From Bifidobacteriaceae bacterium (GTDB lineage: Bacteria; Actinomycetota; Actinomycetes; Actinomycetales; WQXJ01), in the NCBI GenBank assembly GCA_031276585.1, contig JAISMT010000116.1, forward strand, positions 1-9,199: DNA of 9,199 bases, read 5' to 3'. Both the position numbers and the translations under genes were made by a program. Shown one piece after another: positions 1 through 6,388 of the stretch. The notes beneath the pieces are model-generated. The model searched no databases, was not told the DNA's origin, and was given only the letters and a program-made list of their open reading frames with translations. Positions within the stretch are counted from its first letter, which is position 1. Each line of letters opens with the position of its first letter.

Positions 1-47
1 CCAATCCCGTTCCGTCATGGCAACAGGCCGCTGCGAGCGTTGAACGC

Positions 48-1553
48 ATGATTCCTGCCCTTGAGCTTCAAAACATTGACCTGGGATACGGCAACACCCG
101 TGTAGTGCACAGCGTTAGCCTCACGGTACGGCGCGGCACGGTGCATGCAATAGCCGGCGAGAACGGCTCCGGGAAGTCCACTTTGTTAGGAGCCCTATCA
201 GGACGCCTGGCGCCTTGGAGCGGCGAGATTATGGTTGAAGGTGAGTCCCGCACCTTCAGGTCCCCCCGCGACGCGATAGCGGCTGGGATTGCGCTGGTCA
301 GCCAAGAGTTAAGTTTTGTTCCGGAACTATCTATCGCCGAAAACCTTGGTGTTGGTTCTTACCGAGGGCGGCGGCTACTGTTTCGTAGCTCTGAGGTAAC
401 CGCTGATTTAGCGCGCTTTATTGCGATGGTTGGTTTAGACCTACCGTTAACCAAACTGGTCGGTGAATTAACCACCCACCAATGCCAATTGGTCGAGATT
501 GCCCGAGCATTGGCTTCTGGGGCCCGGATTATTCTTCTGGACGAGCCCACCTCCAGCCTAGATTCCACTGAAGTTGAAAAACTGTTCGCCTGCATCAACA
601 CATTACGAGATCAGGGCTATGCCTTCATTTTAATCACGCACCGCTCACGCGAGTTACATGCTATTGCTGACGAAGTTTCGGTGCTGCGGGATGGTCGGTT
701 AGTTGACCATCGCCCTATAGGTGAGGTCACTGACCGCTGGTTAGTGTCGTCGCTGGTTGGCCGCGAACCGAGCACCGTATTCCCGGACCGTAACCACCTT
801 CGCGCTGGGCCAGTACTCCAAGTCAATGGCCTTTGTGACACCGACGGCCGGGTCAAACACTCTAGTTTCACAGTGCACCAAGGTGAGATTGTCGCTTTGG
901 CTGGTTTAGTCGGTGCTGGGCGGAGCGAATTGCTAGAAACCATCTTTGGAGCTCGTCACCGTGCCCAGGGAGAGGTGTTGGTAGGGCAAGACCGTTTGGC
1001 GGGAAACCCCGCTGATTCACTGCGCTGCGGCGTAGCCATGATCTTTGAAGAACGTAAAACCCAAGGCATTATTCCTCGGCTCAGTAATTCCGATAATTTT
1101 GGCCTCACCAGCGCCCCGTTACCCTTAGTGCCCCGCCAACGTGAGCGCAACCTGTTGAGCCGCTGGAAACGCAAACTCACAATTAAAGGTAGCGAACGCC
1201 AGGTAATCGGCAGCCTTTCGGGTGGTAATCAGCAAAAAGTACTGCTGGCCCGCGCTTTGGAGCAAAATCCAAGAGTTCTACTACTCGACGAACCAACCCG
1301 GGGCGTGGACGTGGGCGCTAAAACAGACATCTACCACGCCATCGTTGAAGCTGCCGCTGCGGGCTGTGCGGTGCTGCTTGCCACCAGCGAGATGGAAGAA
1401 GCTCTGGGGTTAGCCGACCGCATTCTGGTGCTACGCGAGGGGCAGATCGTAGACGAGCAGATCGGATCTATGGCAACCGAGGAGTCAATCATTTCGGTTG
1501 CCGCCGGCATCAGCAGCCAGAACTACGCGTCAAGGGAATTGGCGCATGTATGA
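48..1553 (+). CDS. CUT2-family sugar-type ABC importer, double-domain ATPase (RbsA/MglA-like)
   Basis: Cytoplasmic ATPase that powers uptake through the permease encoded next door. The 501-aa length and two ABC domains are normal for the RbsA/MglA/XylG family. Domain 1 (about 4-240) has Walker A GENGSGKST (37-45), Q-loop Q86, Walker B IILLDEPT (161-168) and switch H198. Its signature region reads LTTHQ (141-145), further from LSGGQ than usual. Domain 2 (about 255-495) has the family-typical degenerate Walker A GLVGAGRSE (286-294, Arg for Lys), the FEERKTQG segment, an intact signature LSGGNQQKV (390-398) and Walker B LLLDEPTRGVD (411-421). The start at 48 gives the usual family N-terminus, but its ribosome site is weak and the frame stays open to the left edge, so a slightly earlier start is possible. 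A TGA at 49-51 in another frame would fit an ATGA overlap with an upstream gene outside the window. It is the first gene of a transporter operon. The substrate cannot be read from the ATPase. Confidence 0.93.
   Translation: MIPALELQNIDLGYGNTRVVHSVSLTVRRGTVHAIAGENGSGKSTLLGALSGRLAPWSGEIMVEGESRTFRSPRDAIAAGIALVSQELSFVPELSIAENLGVGSYRGRRLLFRSSEVTADLARFIAMVGLDLPLTKLVGELTTHQCQLVEIARALASGARIILLDEPTSSLDSTEVEKLFACINTLRDQGYAFILITHRSRELHAIADEVSVLRDGRLVDHRPIGEVTDRWLVSSLVGREPSTVFPDRNHLRAGPVLQVNGLCDTDGRVKHSSFTVHQGEIVALAGLVGAGRSELLETIFGARHRAQGEVLVGQDRLAGNPADSLRCGVAMIFEERKTQGIIPRLSNSDNFGLTSAPLPLVPRQRERNLLSRWKRKLTIKGSERQVIGSLSGGNQQKVLLARALEQNPRVLLLDEPTRGVDVGAKTDIYHAIVEAAAAGCAVLLATSEMEEALGLADRILVLREGQIVDEQIGSMATEESIISVAAGISSQNYASRELAHV
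1532..1537 (+). promoter_or_regulatory. Ribosome binding site deciding the permease start
   Basis: AAGGGA lies 8 bases before the ATG at 1546, inside the end of the ATPase gene. It favours that ATG over the in-frame upstream start at 1498, which would add 16 polar residues with no matching ribosome site. Confidence 0.6.
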
Positions 1554-2583
1554 GGTAACTCATCCGGTAGATATCGCCTCGGGGCGCAACTACCGGCCCC
1601 AACTGCAGCAGCTGCTCAAACACCCAGCTGCGGGCATAGTAATAGCTTGGTTAGCCCTGATGCTCGTAATGCGCGTTGTGGCACCCGAATTCGGACGTAT
1701 GAGCAACCTAATGGGCATAGTAACCAACACCTCAGTGATAGCCATTGTCGCAATGGGTTTGGTGTTCGTGATGATCTCCGGCGGTATTGACTTGTCAGTT
1801 GGATCATTACTGGGCCTTACCGGAGTGATTATCTATCTACTAGCAGTACCGCTTGGGCTACCTTCTTGGCTGGCTGCTGCACTTGGAATTGTGTTCTCAA
1901 CTGCAGTGGGTGCACTGCTTACCGGAGGCTTAGTTGCAAAAGGAAAACTCTCGGCTTTTGTGGTCACTCTAGCTGGAATGGTGGGCTTTGCCGGTTTGGC
2001 CGGTGTCTTGACCAACGGCCGCACTAACACCATCCCAAACCCTGGAGTAATCGCCTGGCTTGGTTCCGGATCAATTGGGCCCGTTCCGGTAGCACCGCTG
2101 GTAATGCTGGCTTGTTTCGCTTTGACCACCTGGGTGCTGCGCGCTACTTGGTTTGGCCGCGAAATCTACGCGGTGGGTGGTAACCCCGAAGCCGCACGTT
2201 TATCAGGGGTAAACGTGGCTCGGGTACAAGTTTTATCTTTCGCTGTAGCAGCACTGTTTGTAGGAATTGCCGCCATCATTCAGATTGGCCGCTTTCGTGG
2301 ATCAGTACCACCCACGGCTGGGGCTGGTATGGAATTAACCGCGGTAGCCGCGCTACTGCTCGGGGGCGTCTCGCTTAGTGGCGGTTCGGGTGGGGCCGGA
2401 GGCGCTCTGGTCGGTGTGTTATTCCTGGCTACAGCACAAAACTCGCTCGACATCCTCGGTGTTTCAACCTACTGGAAAGACGTCGTCACCGGCGCCATCT
2501 TGGTGAGTGCCCTACTCCTAACCACGCTACGAGGCCGCCTGTACCTAAACGGCCGGAAAAAAACGGAGGGAACAGTCCTGTAG
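1546..2583 (+). CDS. CUT2-family ABC importer permease (RbsC-like)
   Basis: Integral membrane subunit that forms the translocation path for the substrate delivered by the binding protein, with the double ATPase docked inside. The 345-aa product has about eight to ten hydrophobic segments (roughly 29-46, 55-78, 107-130, 137-156, 181-200, 227-247, 264-279, 285-303 and 313-328). Family hallmarks are GGIDLSVGS (79-87), GGNPEAARLSG (211-221, the cytoplasmic loop thought to contact the ATPase) and LLGGVSLSGGSGG (271-283). I chose the ATG at 1546, which overlaps the ATPase gene by 8 bp and has a good ribosome site, suggesting translational coupling. The charged first 28 residues and the RLYLNGRKK tail are probably cytosolic. 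Only one permease gene is present, so a homodimer is expected. The family also carries ribose, xylose, inositol, autoinducer-2 and other ligands, so the cargo is not settled. Confidence 0.93.
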   Translation: MYEVTHPVDIASGRNYRPQLQQLLKHPAAGIVIAWLALMLVMRVVAPEFGRMSNLMGIVTNTSVIAIVAMGLVFVMISGGIDLSVGSLLGLTGVIIYLLAVPLGLPSWLAAALGIVFSTAVGALLTGGLVAKGKLSAFVVTLAGMVGFAGLAGVLTNGRTNTIPNPGVIAWLGSGSIGPVPVAPLVMLACFALTTWVLRATWFGREIYAVGGNPEAARLSGVNVARVQVLSFAVAALFVGIAAIIQIGRFRGSVPPTAGAGMELTAVAALLLGGVSLSGGSGGAGGALVGVLFLATAQNSLDILGVSTYWKDVVTGAILVSALLLTTLRGRLYLNGRKKTEGTVL

Positions 2584-2629
2584 GTCCGTTGTCCGTAAAG
2601 CCGCCTACTACCCAGAAAGAGAGAACATT

Positions 2630-3634
2630 ATGAACTTACGCACCCGCTGGGCTGCATCTATCGTTTTAAGTAGCGTAATTATCACGTTGGCCGCCTGCAC
2701 ACCTGAAGGTGGGGCGCCGTCTAATGGGTCTGATACTGCCGGGACCACTTTCAAAGTTGGCTTTTCTGACCCAATAGCCGCTAACTCTTACATGCAAGCT
2801 ATGTCGGGTGCCACTAAAGCCACCGTTGAGACCGCTGGTGGCGAATTCATTACCCGAGATGCAGGCCTAGATCCGAATCAACAAGTCACTGACCTAGAGC
2901 ATTTCATCTCGATCGGGGTGGACGTCATCATTGTGCCCCTACCGCCCGTAATGGAAGCCATAACACCGACCTTAGAAAAAGCTCGGGAATCTGGCATTGC
3001 AATCATTACCCATAACGTCACCATGGACTACGCGAAGGGGGATCCAGTACCACCAGCCGATGCCCAGATCGTGGAAGACCGCCGAACTGCCGCCCAACAA
3101 CAGGTGGAGTACTTATCTAAACAATTGCCGGCGGGAGGAAAAATCCTATATGTGGGCGGCCCCGCCCCCACTCCAGCACTCTTGAGTAGCGAGGAAGAAT
3201 TAACCGCTGCCATCAAAAACACCAATTTTGAGATCAGCAACGTTGTCAACAACATGACCGATGACATCGCTGGAGCCAAATCGCTAGTCGATGCCGCCCT
3301 AACTGCTGACAGCGACATCGTCGCTGTTGTTGGCTATAACGACCCTTCGGCGGTAGGCGCGGCCCAGGCGGCGCAGGACGCTGGCCGTGACCTGGTCGTA
3401 TTAGGTCTACAGGCACAACCTGAAGGTACCGACGCCGTGAGCGCTGGCACTATCAACGCTACTTGGGACCTCCATGTGGTGGAAAGCGGCATCCTTCTAG
3501 GTCAACTCGCTACGCAAGCTGCTCGGGACGAGAACGGCTGGCAACAGACCTACCTTACCGACGTGACCCGTTATGACGCCGAAAACATAGCCGAATTCAT
3601 CCCGTGGGATGAACAGATCGCTGCAATCAAGTGA
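2630..3634 (+). CDS. Lipoprotein substrate-binding protein of the CUT2 importer (Peripla_BP_4 / RbsB-like)
   Basis: Extracytoplasmic ligand receptor that hands the substrate to the permease. Residues 1-23 are a lipoprotein signal: MNLRTR, a hydrophobic stretch, then lipobox LAAC with Cys23 as the predicted lipid anchor. The polar Gly/Ser/Thr-rich linker at 24-40 suits a surface-tethered protein. The mature part (about 41-334) has the two-lobed type I binding-protein pattern: FKVGFSDPIANSYMQAM (lobe 1 start), VDVIIVPLPP with KARESGIAIITHN (101-129), then GKILYVGG (170-177) and VVGYNDPSAVGAA (233-245), the usual ligand-pocket and hinge segment. The length of 334 aa is normal. A purine tract (2616-2624) precedes the ATG. 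It sits 46 bp after the permease and 27 bp before the monooxygenase, so all four genes are likely co-transcribed. The ligand is unknown; pocket residues differ enough from textbook ribose or xylose receptors that I do not name one. Confidence 0.9.
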   Translation: MNLRTRWAASIVLSSVIITLAACTPEGGAPSNGSDTAGTTFKVGFSDPIAANSYMQAMSGATKATVETAGGEFITRDAGLDPNQQVTDLEHFISIGVDVIIVPLPPVMEAITPTLEKARESGIAIITHNVTMDYAKGDPVPPADAQIVEDRRTAAQQQVEYLSKQLPAGGKILYVGGPAPTPALLSSEEELTAAIKNTNFEISNVVNNMTDDIAGAKSLVDAALTADSDIVAVVGYNDPSAVGAAQAAQDAGRDLVVLGLQAQPEGTDAVSAGTINATWDLHVVESGILLGQLATQAARDENGWQQTYLTDVTRYDAENIAEFIPWDEQIAAIK

Positions 3635-3648
3635 CACATCAAAAAACT

Positions 3649-3654
3649 AAGGAG
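3649..3654 (+). promoter_or_regulatory. Ribosome binding site of the flavin monooxygenase
   Basis: AAGGAG, 7 bases before the ATG at 3662, is a strong Shine-Dalgarno match in the 27-bp gap after the binding-protein gene. It confirms the start, and the short gap without a hairpin supports read-through from the transporter genes. Confidence 0.7.
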
Positions 3655-3661
3655 CACCAAT

Positions 3662-5428
3662 ATGACTATCGAAGTCCCTGTTCTCATCGTCGGTGGCGGT
3701 ATGAGTGGCCTCACTACGGCCCTCCAACTGGCTCGCTTTGGCGTCCGCTCACTGGTGGTGGAACGCCACCCTTCCACGGCTCACCTACCTAAAGCCCACA
3801 CCATTAACCAACGTTCCATGGAAATCTTCCGCCAACTCGGTTTTGGTGACGAATTATTGAAAGTAGCCATTGACCCAAAGCACATCCAAAAAGCTGCTTG
3901 GCGCACATCATTCGGTGGCGCGGAACCATTCGACGGCAAAATAGTGTTCTCCATTGACGCATTTGGGGGCGGATCGCTAACCGAACAGTACGCCAAAGCC
4001 AGCCCGATGCTGTATTCCAGCCTCCACCAGATGTTGCTAGAGCCGTTCTTAGCTCACCAAATCGCCAAACAGCCCCTAATCGATCTACGTTTCAACGCCG
4101 AAATCACCGATTTCACTGACGCTGGTTCTCACGTGGACGCCACCATCAAGGACACCACCAGCGGTGAGACCACCGCAGTACGCGCCGAATACGTTGTGGC
4201 GGCTGATGGCGGCAAGTTCTTCCAGCAGCGCCTGGGCTACACCATGGAGGGAGTAACTGGCTTGGGTGACCAAGTGACCATTTGGTTCAAGGCCGATTTG
4301 TCACAGTGGATGGACGATGACACTTTACTGAACTGGTTTGTTACCCCGGATTCATTCGGAATGGCAGCCGGTGTGTTGATACCCGTGGGGGCTGGCAAAA
4401 ACTCGGACGAGTGGGTCTTACATTTCGGTTACCCCGACGGACAAGGCGCCAGTGTTACTGACGAAGAAGCCATCAGCCGAATGCTTGACCTATTCAAACT
4501 TCCTGACCTCGACTTTGAGACTTTAATGGTTAGCCGTTGGTCTTGCGAGCAGGTTATAGCCAGCCGTTTCCGTACTGGACGGGTAATAGCTACCGGTGAC
4601 GCTATCCATCGACACGTACCAACCCTGGGCATCGGCTGGAACTCCGCGATTGGTGATTCTCACAATTTAGCCTGGAAGCTAGCCTACGTAGTCAAGGGGT
4701 ATGCTCCCGAAACATTGCTAGACACCTTCGAAATTGAACGCCGTCCCGTCTTGGAACGTAACGGCGAAATGACGCTGCAGACCTACTATCTGCATCTGAC
4801 CATAGTGCCGTCCATCGGCATGGTGCCGGGAGCCCCGGGCGGTTTCAACAAGAAGGTCCTCACCCGTTACTTCGAAAACACCACGCTGGGTGCTGGACGC
4901 CGGGCTCGGGCCCACACTCTGATCACTCGCCATCAGGCACTTGAGCATCAAGCTCTCGACCTAGAGATTGGATACCGCTACAGCGGGCCAGCGTTGTTGA
5001 GTGATCCTAACGATGTCTACAATCCCGACCCTATGCTCAACGCCTATGTCGCCACCACGACGCCTGGAGCCCGCCTGGCCCACGTATGGCTAACCAGTCC
5101 CACTGGTCAACAAGTTTCCACTCTTGACTTAGTGGGTGCTTCCTTCACCCTAATCGTGCCCAACGCTGATTCCCCGTGGGTAAACGCAGCGCAAGAAGTT
5201 GCGACACAGTTCGGTCTACCGATCGAGGTAGCGGTGATAGGTCCAGGCGGTTATTTGGACCCGTCCGGCGAATGGGCCCAAGTTTCAGGTATCGGCAGCA
5301 AAGGGGCCCTCTTAGTCCGCCCCGATCAGCACGTCGCTTGGCGTACCGCCGTTGATGTGACCTCACCCGTGGAACAACTCCGTGCCGTGCTGAGTACCGT
5401 TTCGATGGCGGCCAACACACCCGCCTAA
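3662..5428 (+). CDS. FAD-dependent class A monooxygenase (phenol hydroxylase / TfdB-MhpA type)
   Basis: Cytosolic flavoprotein expected to use NAD(P)H and O2 to hydroxylate an aromatic or similarly activated ring. The N-terminal Rossmann motif is VLIVGGGMSGLTTALQLA (7-24) with E35 at the end of beta-2, the usual adenine-ribose contact. The DG motif occurs as VVAADGGKFFQQRLG (178-192), and the second FAD motif as VIATGDAIHRHVPTLGIG (308-325), followed by NSAIGDSHNLAWKLA, all typical of the FAD_binding_3 (PF01494) family. The C-terminal 130 residues (about 458-588), including PGARLAHVWL and GALLVRPDQHVAWR (548-561), look like the thioredoxin-fold domain of the phenol-hydroxylase branch. Its 588 aa suit that branch and exceed the roughly 400 aa of single-domain p-hydroxybenzoate hydroxylases. 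One oddity is Lys185 where DGxxSxxR enzymes often carry Ala or Asn. Being last in an importer operon suggests it acts on the imported compound. The exact substrate is unknown. Confidence 0.9.
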   Translation: MTIEVPVLIVGGGMSGLTTALQLARFGVRSLVVERHPSTAHLPKAHTINQRSMEIFRQLGFGDELLKVAIDPKHIQKAAWRTSFGGAEPFDGKIVFSIDAFGGGSLTEQYAKASPMLYSSLHQMLLEPFLAHQIAKQPLIDLRFNAEITDFTDAGSHVDATIKDTTSGETTAVRAEYVVAADGGKFFQQRLGYTMEGVTGLGDQVTIWFKADLSQWMDDDTLLNWFVTPDSFGMAAGVLIPVGAGKNSDEWVLHFGYPDGQGASVTDEEAISRMLDLFKLPDLDFETLMVSRWSCEQVIASRFRTGRVIATGDAIHRHVPTLGIGWNSAIGDSHNLAWKLAYVVKGYAPETLLDTFEIERRPVLERNGEMTLQTYYLHLTIVPSIGMVPGAPGGFNKKVLTRYFENTTLGAGRRARAHTLITRHQALEHQALDLEIGYRYSGPALLSDPNDVYNPDPMLNAYVATTTPGARLAHVWLTSPTGQQVSTLDLVGASFTLIVPNADSPWVNAAQEVATQFGLPIEVAVIGPGGYLDPSGEWAQVSGIGSKGALLVRPDQHVAWRTAVDVTSPVEQLRAVLSTVSMAANTPA

Positions 5429-5564
5429 GTACATGAACCATCAACTCTTGTCCCCGGTGCCTGAACGAATCGGACAGTTCACGCACCAGGCATCAAGTTT
5501 AAGATCGAGACAGTCACAGAAACGGCAGCACAAGACCCAACTAGACCACTAGGAATCTGAGACT

Positions 5565-5570
5565 TTGACA
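5565..5570 (+). promoter_or_regulatory. Possible -35 hexamer for the second gene group
   Basis: TTGACA is an exact match to the vegetative -35 box. At 16 to 18 bp downstream there is no good TATAAT-like hexamer; the nearest candidate is TTGCCT at 5588-5593. The call is therefore weak, though the position, inside the only long gap and 171 bp before the next start, is reasonable. Confidence 0.25.
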
Positions 5571-5590
5571 CTTGAGCCGACTTTTTCTTG

Positions 5591-5600
5591 CCTCGCGAGG
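5591..5600. repeat. Perfect 10-bp palindrome CCTCGCGAGG, possible operator
   Basis: The ten bases equal their own reverse complement and lie about 20 bp after the TTGACA hexamer, where a repressor site overlapping -10/+1 would be expected. A palindrome this short can occur by chance in a G+C-rich stretch, and no regulator gene is present in the window. Confidence 0.25.
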
Positions 5601-5602
5601 TT

Positions 5603-5643
5603 CCCCGCAAAGGATTCGACCAACGGGAGAAGATTTTGCGGGG
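5603..5643 (+). promoter_or_regulatory. 9-bp inverted repeat in the leader of the second gene group
   Basis: CCCCGCAAA (5603-5611) and TTTGCGGGG (5635-5643) are exact reverse complements separated by 23 nt. They would give a stable stem in the RNA. The last three bases of the right arm also belong to a second possible stem, GGGCCT (5641-5646) with AGGCCC (5666-5671), so the two stems exclude each other. That is the layout of attenuators and riboswitches, but I recognise no known riboswitch motif and no translated leader peptide. Confidence 0.4.
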
Positions 5644-5740
5644 CCTTCTAGGGGCTTGCGTGCTTAGGCCCGGTGGTAACAGGCCTGGCCCAGTGGTTGG
5701 AGTCTCTGGTACTGCTAAACGAAAGGAACAGGCAAAACCG

Positions 5741-6388
5741 ATGCGATTTTGGACTATGAGCAGTGTGGAGCAGGCTGCACCCGGGGTGGCCGAGTGGTAT
5801 GCCGCAGAGGTCCTGCCGGTTGCCGCCAAGTTACCGGTAGTAGGACGGAGCTGGCTGATCGAAAGCGTTGACTTTCCGGAGCAGCACGGGCCGGGATTAC
5901 CTCAGCTGATCGCGGTGTACGAGAGCGTTGATGTCGCTTCACTGCCAGAGGCCTACCACCCCGACCCCGCCGAGTGGGAAGCTTCTGCTGGCGTCTCCGG
6001 GGCTCGAGGCAGTGCGCGCCAAGTTCTGGCCGATTTCTGGTTCGCTTCCCCGCGTGGCACCTGGTGGTGTTCCGTACGAGCTGACTGCGCTGAAACCGAC
6101 CTAGCCCGAGCCAACTGGGAGCGTTTTGAACACTGGTATACCTTTGAACACGTCGGGGAAACTGTTACAGCGGAAGGCTTTCACGAGGGTTGGCGCCTCG
6201 GCCACGAGTTGTTATCCACTGCTCCTTCTAAACACCACCGCCATCAGCGGTGGGCTATGTATGAACTCACCAAACCGGAGGACATTATGATCCATGTCAG
6301 AAAAGCGCCACTAAAGGCCATTTGGAATGACACCATCGACCACAGCACTTTTGGGCGTACCTACCATCGGGTGGTGGCAACCGTATGA
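5741..6388 (+). CDS. Two-repeat alpha+beta-barrel (EthD-like) protein of unknown function
   Basis: A 215-aa soluble protein with no signal peptide or membrane segment. It appears to contain two related halves. Half A (about 14-66) has AEWYAAEVLPVAAKLP, then VVGRSWLIES, then LPQLIAVYESVD. Half B (about 129-182) has EHWYTFEHVGETVTAEG, then FHEGWRLGHE, then HQRWAMYELTKPED. The shared pattern (a W-Y helix, a G-x-R/W strand, then Q-x-x-A-x-Y-E) is that of the dimeric alpha/beta-barrel superfamily (EthD, monooxygenase and ydhR-like proteins), where a fused pair can mimic the usual dimer. Members act on unstable oxidised ring compounds or as helpers of oxygenases. I chose the ATG at 5741, where the family-like sequence begins. 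Upstream purine tracts (AAAGGA 5722-5727 and ACAGG 5728-5732) are at less-than-ideal spacing. The stop overlaps the next start (ATGA), implying coupling with the OYE gene. The fold is moderately sure; the reaction is not known. Confidence 0.7.
   Translation: MRFWTMSSVEQAAPGVAEWYAAEVLPVAAKLPVVGRSWLIESVDFPEQHGPGLPQLIAVYESVDVASLPEAYHPDPAEWEASAGVSGARGSARQVLADFWFASPRGTWWCSVRADCAETDLARANWERFEHWYTFEHVGETVTAEGFHEGWRLGHELLSTAPSKHHRHQRWAMYELTKPEDIMIHVRKAPLKAIWNDTIDHSTFGRTYHRVVATV

Larger units (their letters stand above)
5429..5740 (+). other. Gene-free 312-bp gap with possible promoter and structured leader
   Basis: No convincing gene is seen on either strand. A TTG-initiated extension of the next gene (from 5588) and a minus-strand frame (5479-5829) are open, but both lack a ribosome site and any recognisable family pattern. 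The gap begins with two weak hairpins that might end the first operon: TGAAC/GTTCA (5462-5466 with 5477-5481) inside TGCCTG/CAGGCA (5458-5463 with 5487-5492; the two share bases, so only one forms fully). No T-run follows either. The second half holds the TTGACA hexamer, a palindrome and two competing stems, listed separately. The gap is far longer than the others in the cluster, so it probably separates two transcription units. Confidence 0.5.

Noticed and set aside
1..51. Possible C-terminus of an upstream gene ending in TGA at 49-51 (ATGA overlap with the ATPase start) or TGA at 41-43
   Set aside because: Only 13 to 16 codons are visible in either frame, with no recognisable motif, and the ATPase frame is also open to the edge, so no choice can be supported.
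5594..5643. tRNA- or tmRNA-like fragment on either strand (GGATTCGAC on +, GGTCGAATCC with a GC-rich acceptor-like stem on -)
   Set aside because: The stem arms enclose only 23 nt, there is no anticodon or D arm, the T-arm stem does not pair, and no matching other half of a tmRNA lies nearby.
5588..5740. TTG-initiated 51-residue N-terminal extension of the EthD-like protein
   Set aside because: No ribosome site precedes the TTG, the extension is Arg/Gly/Pro-rich without fold pattern, it overlaps the leader stems, and the domain-like sequence begins at the ATG at 5741.
5479..5829. Minus-strand open frame of 116 codons across the gap
   Set aside because: It overlaps the start of the EthD-like gene on the other strand, has no ribosome site or family pattern, and its composition looks like an antisense shadow.
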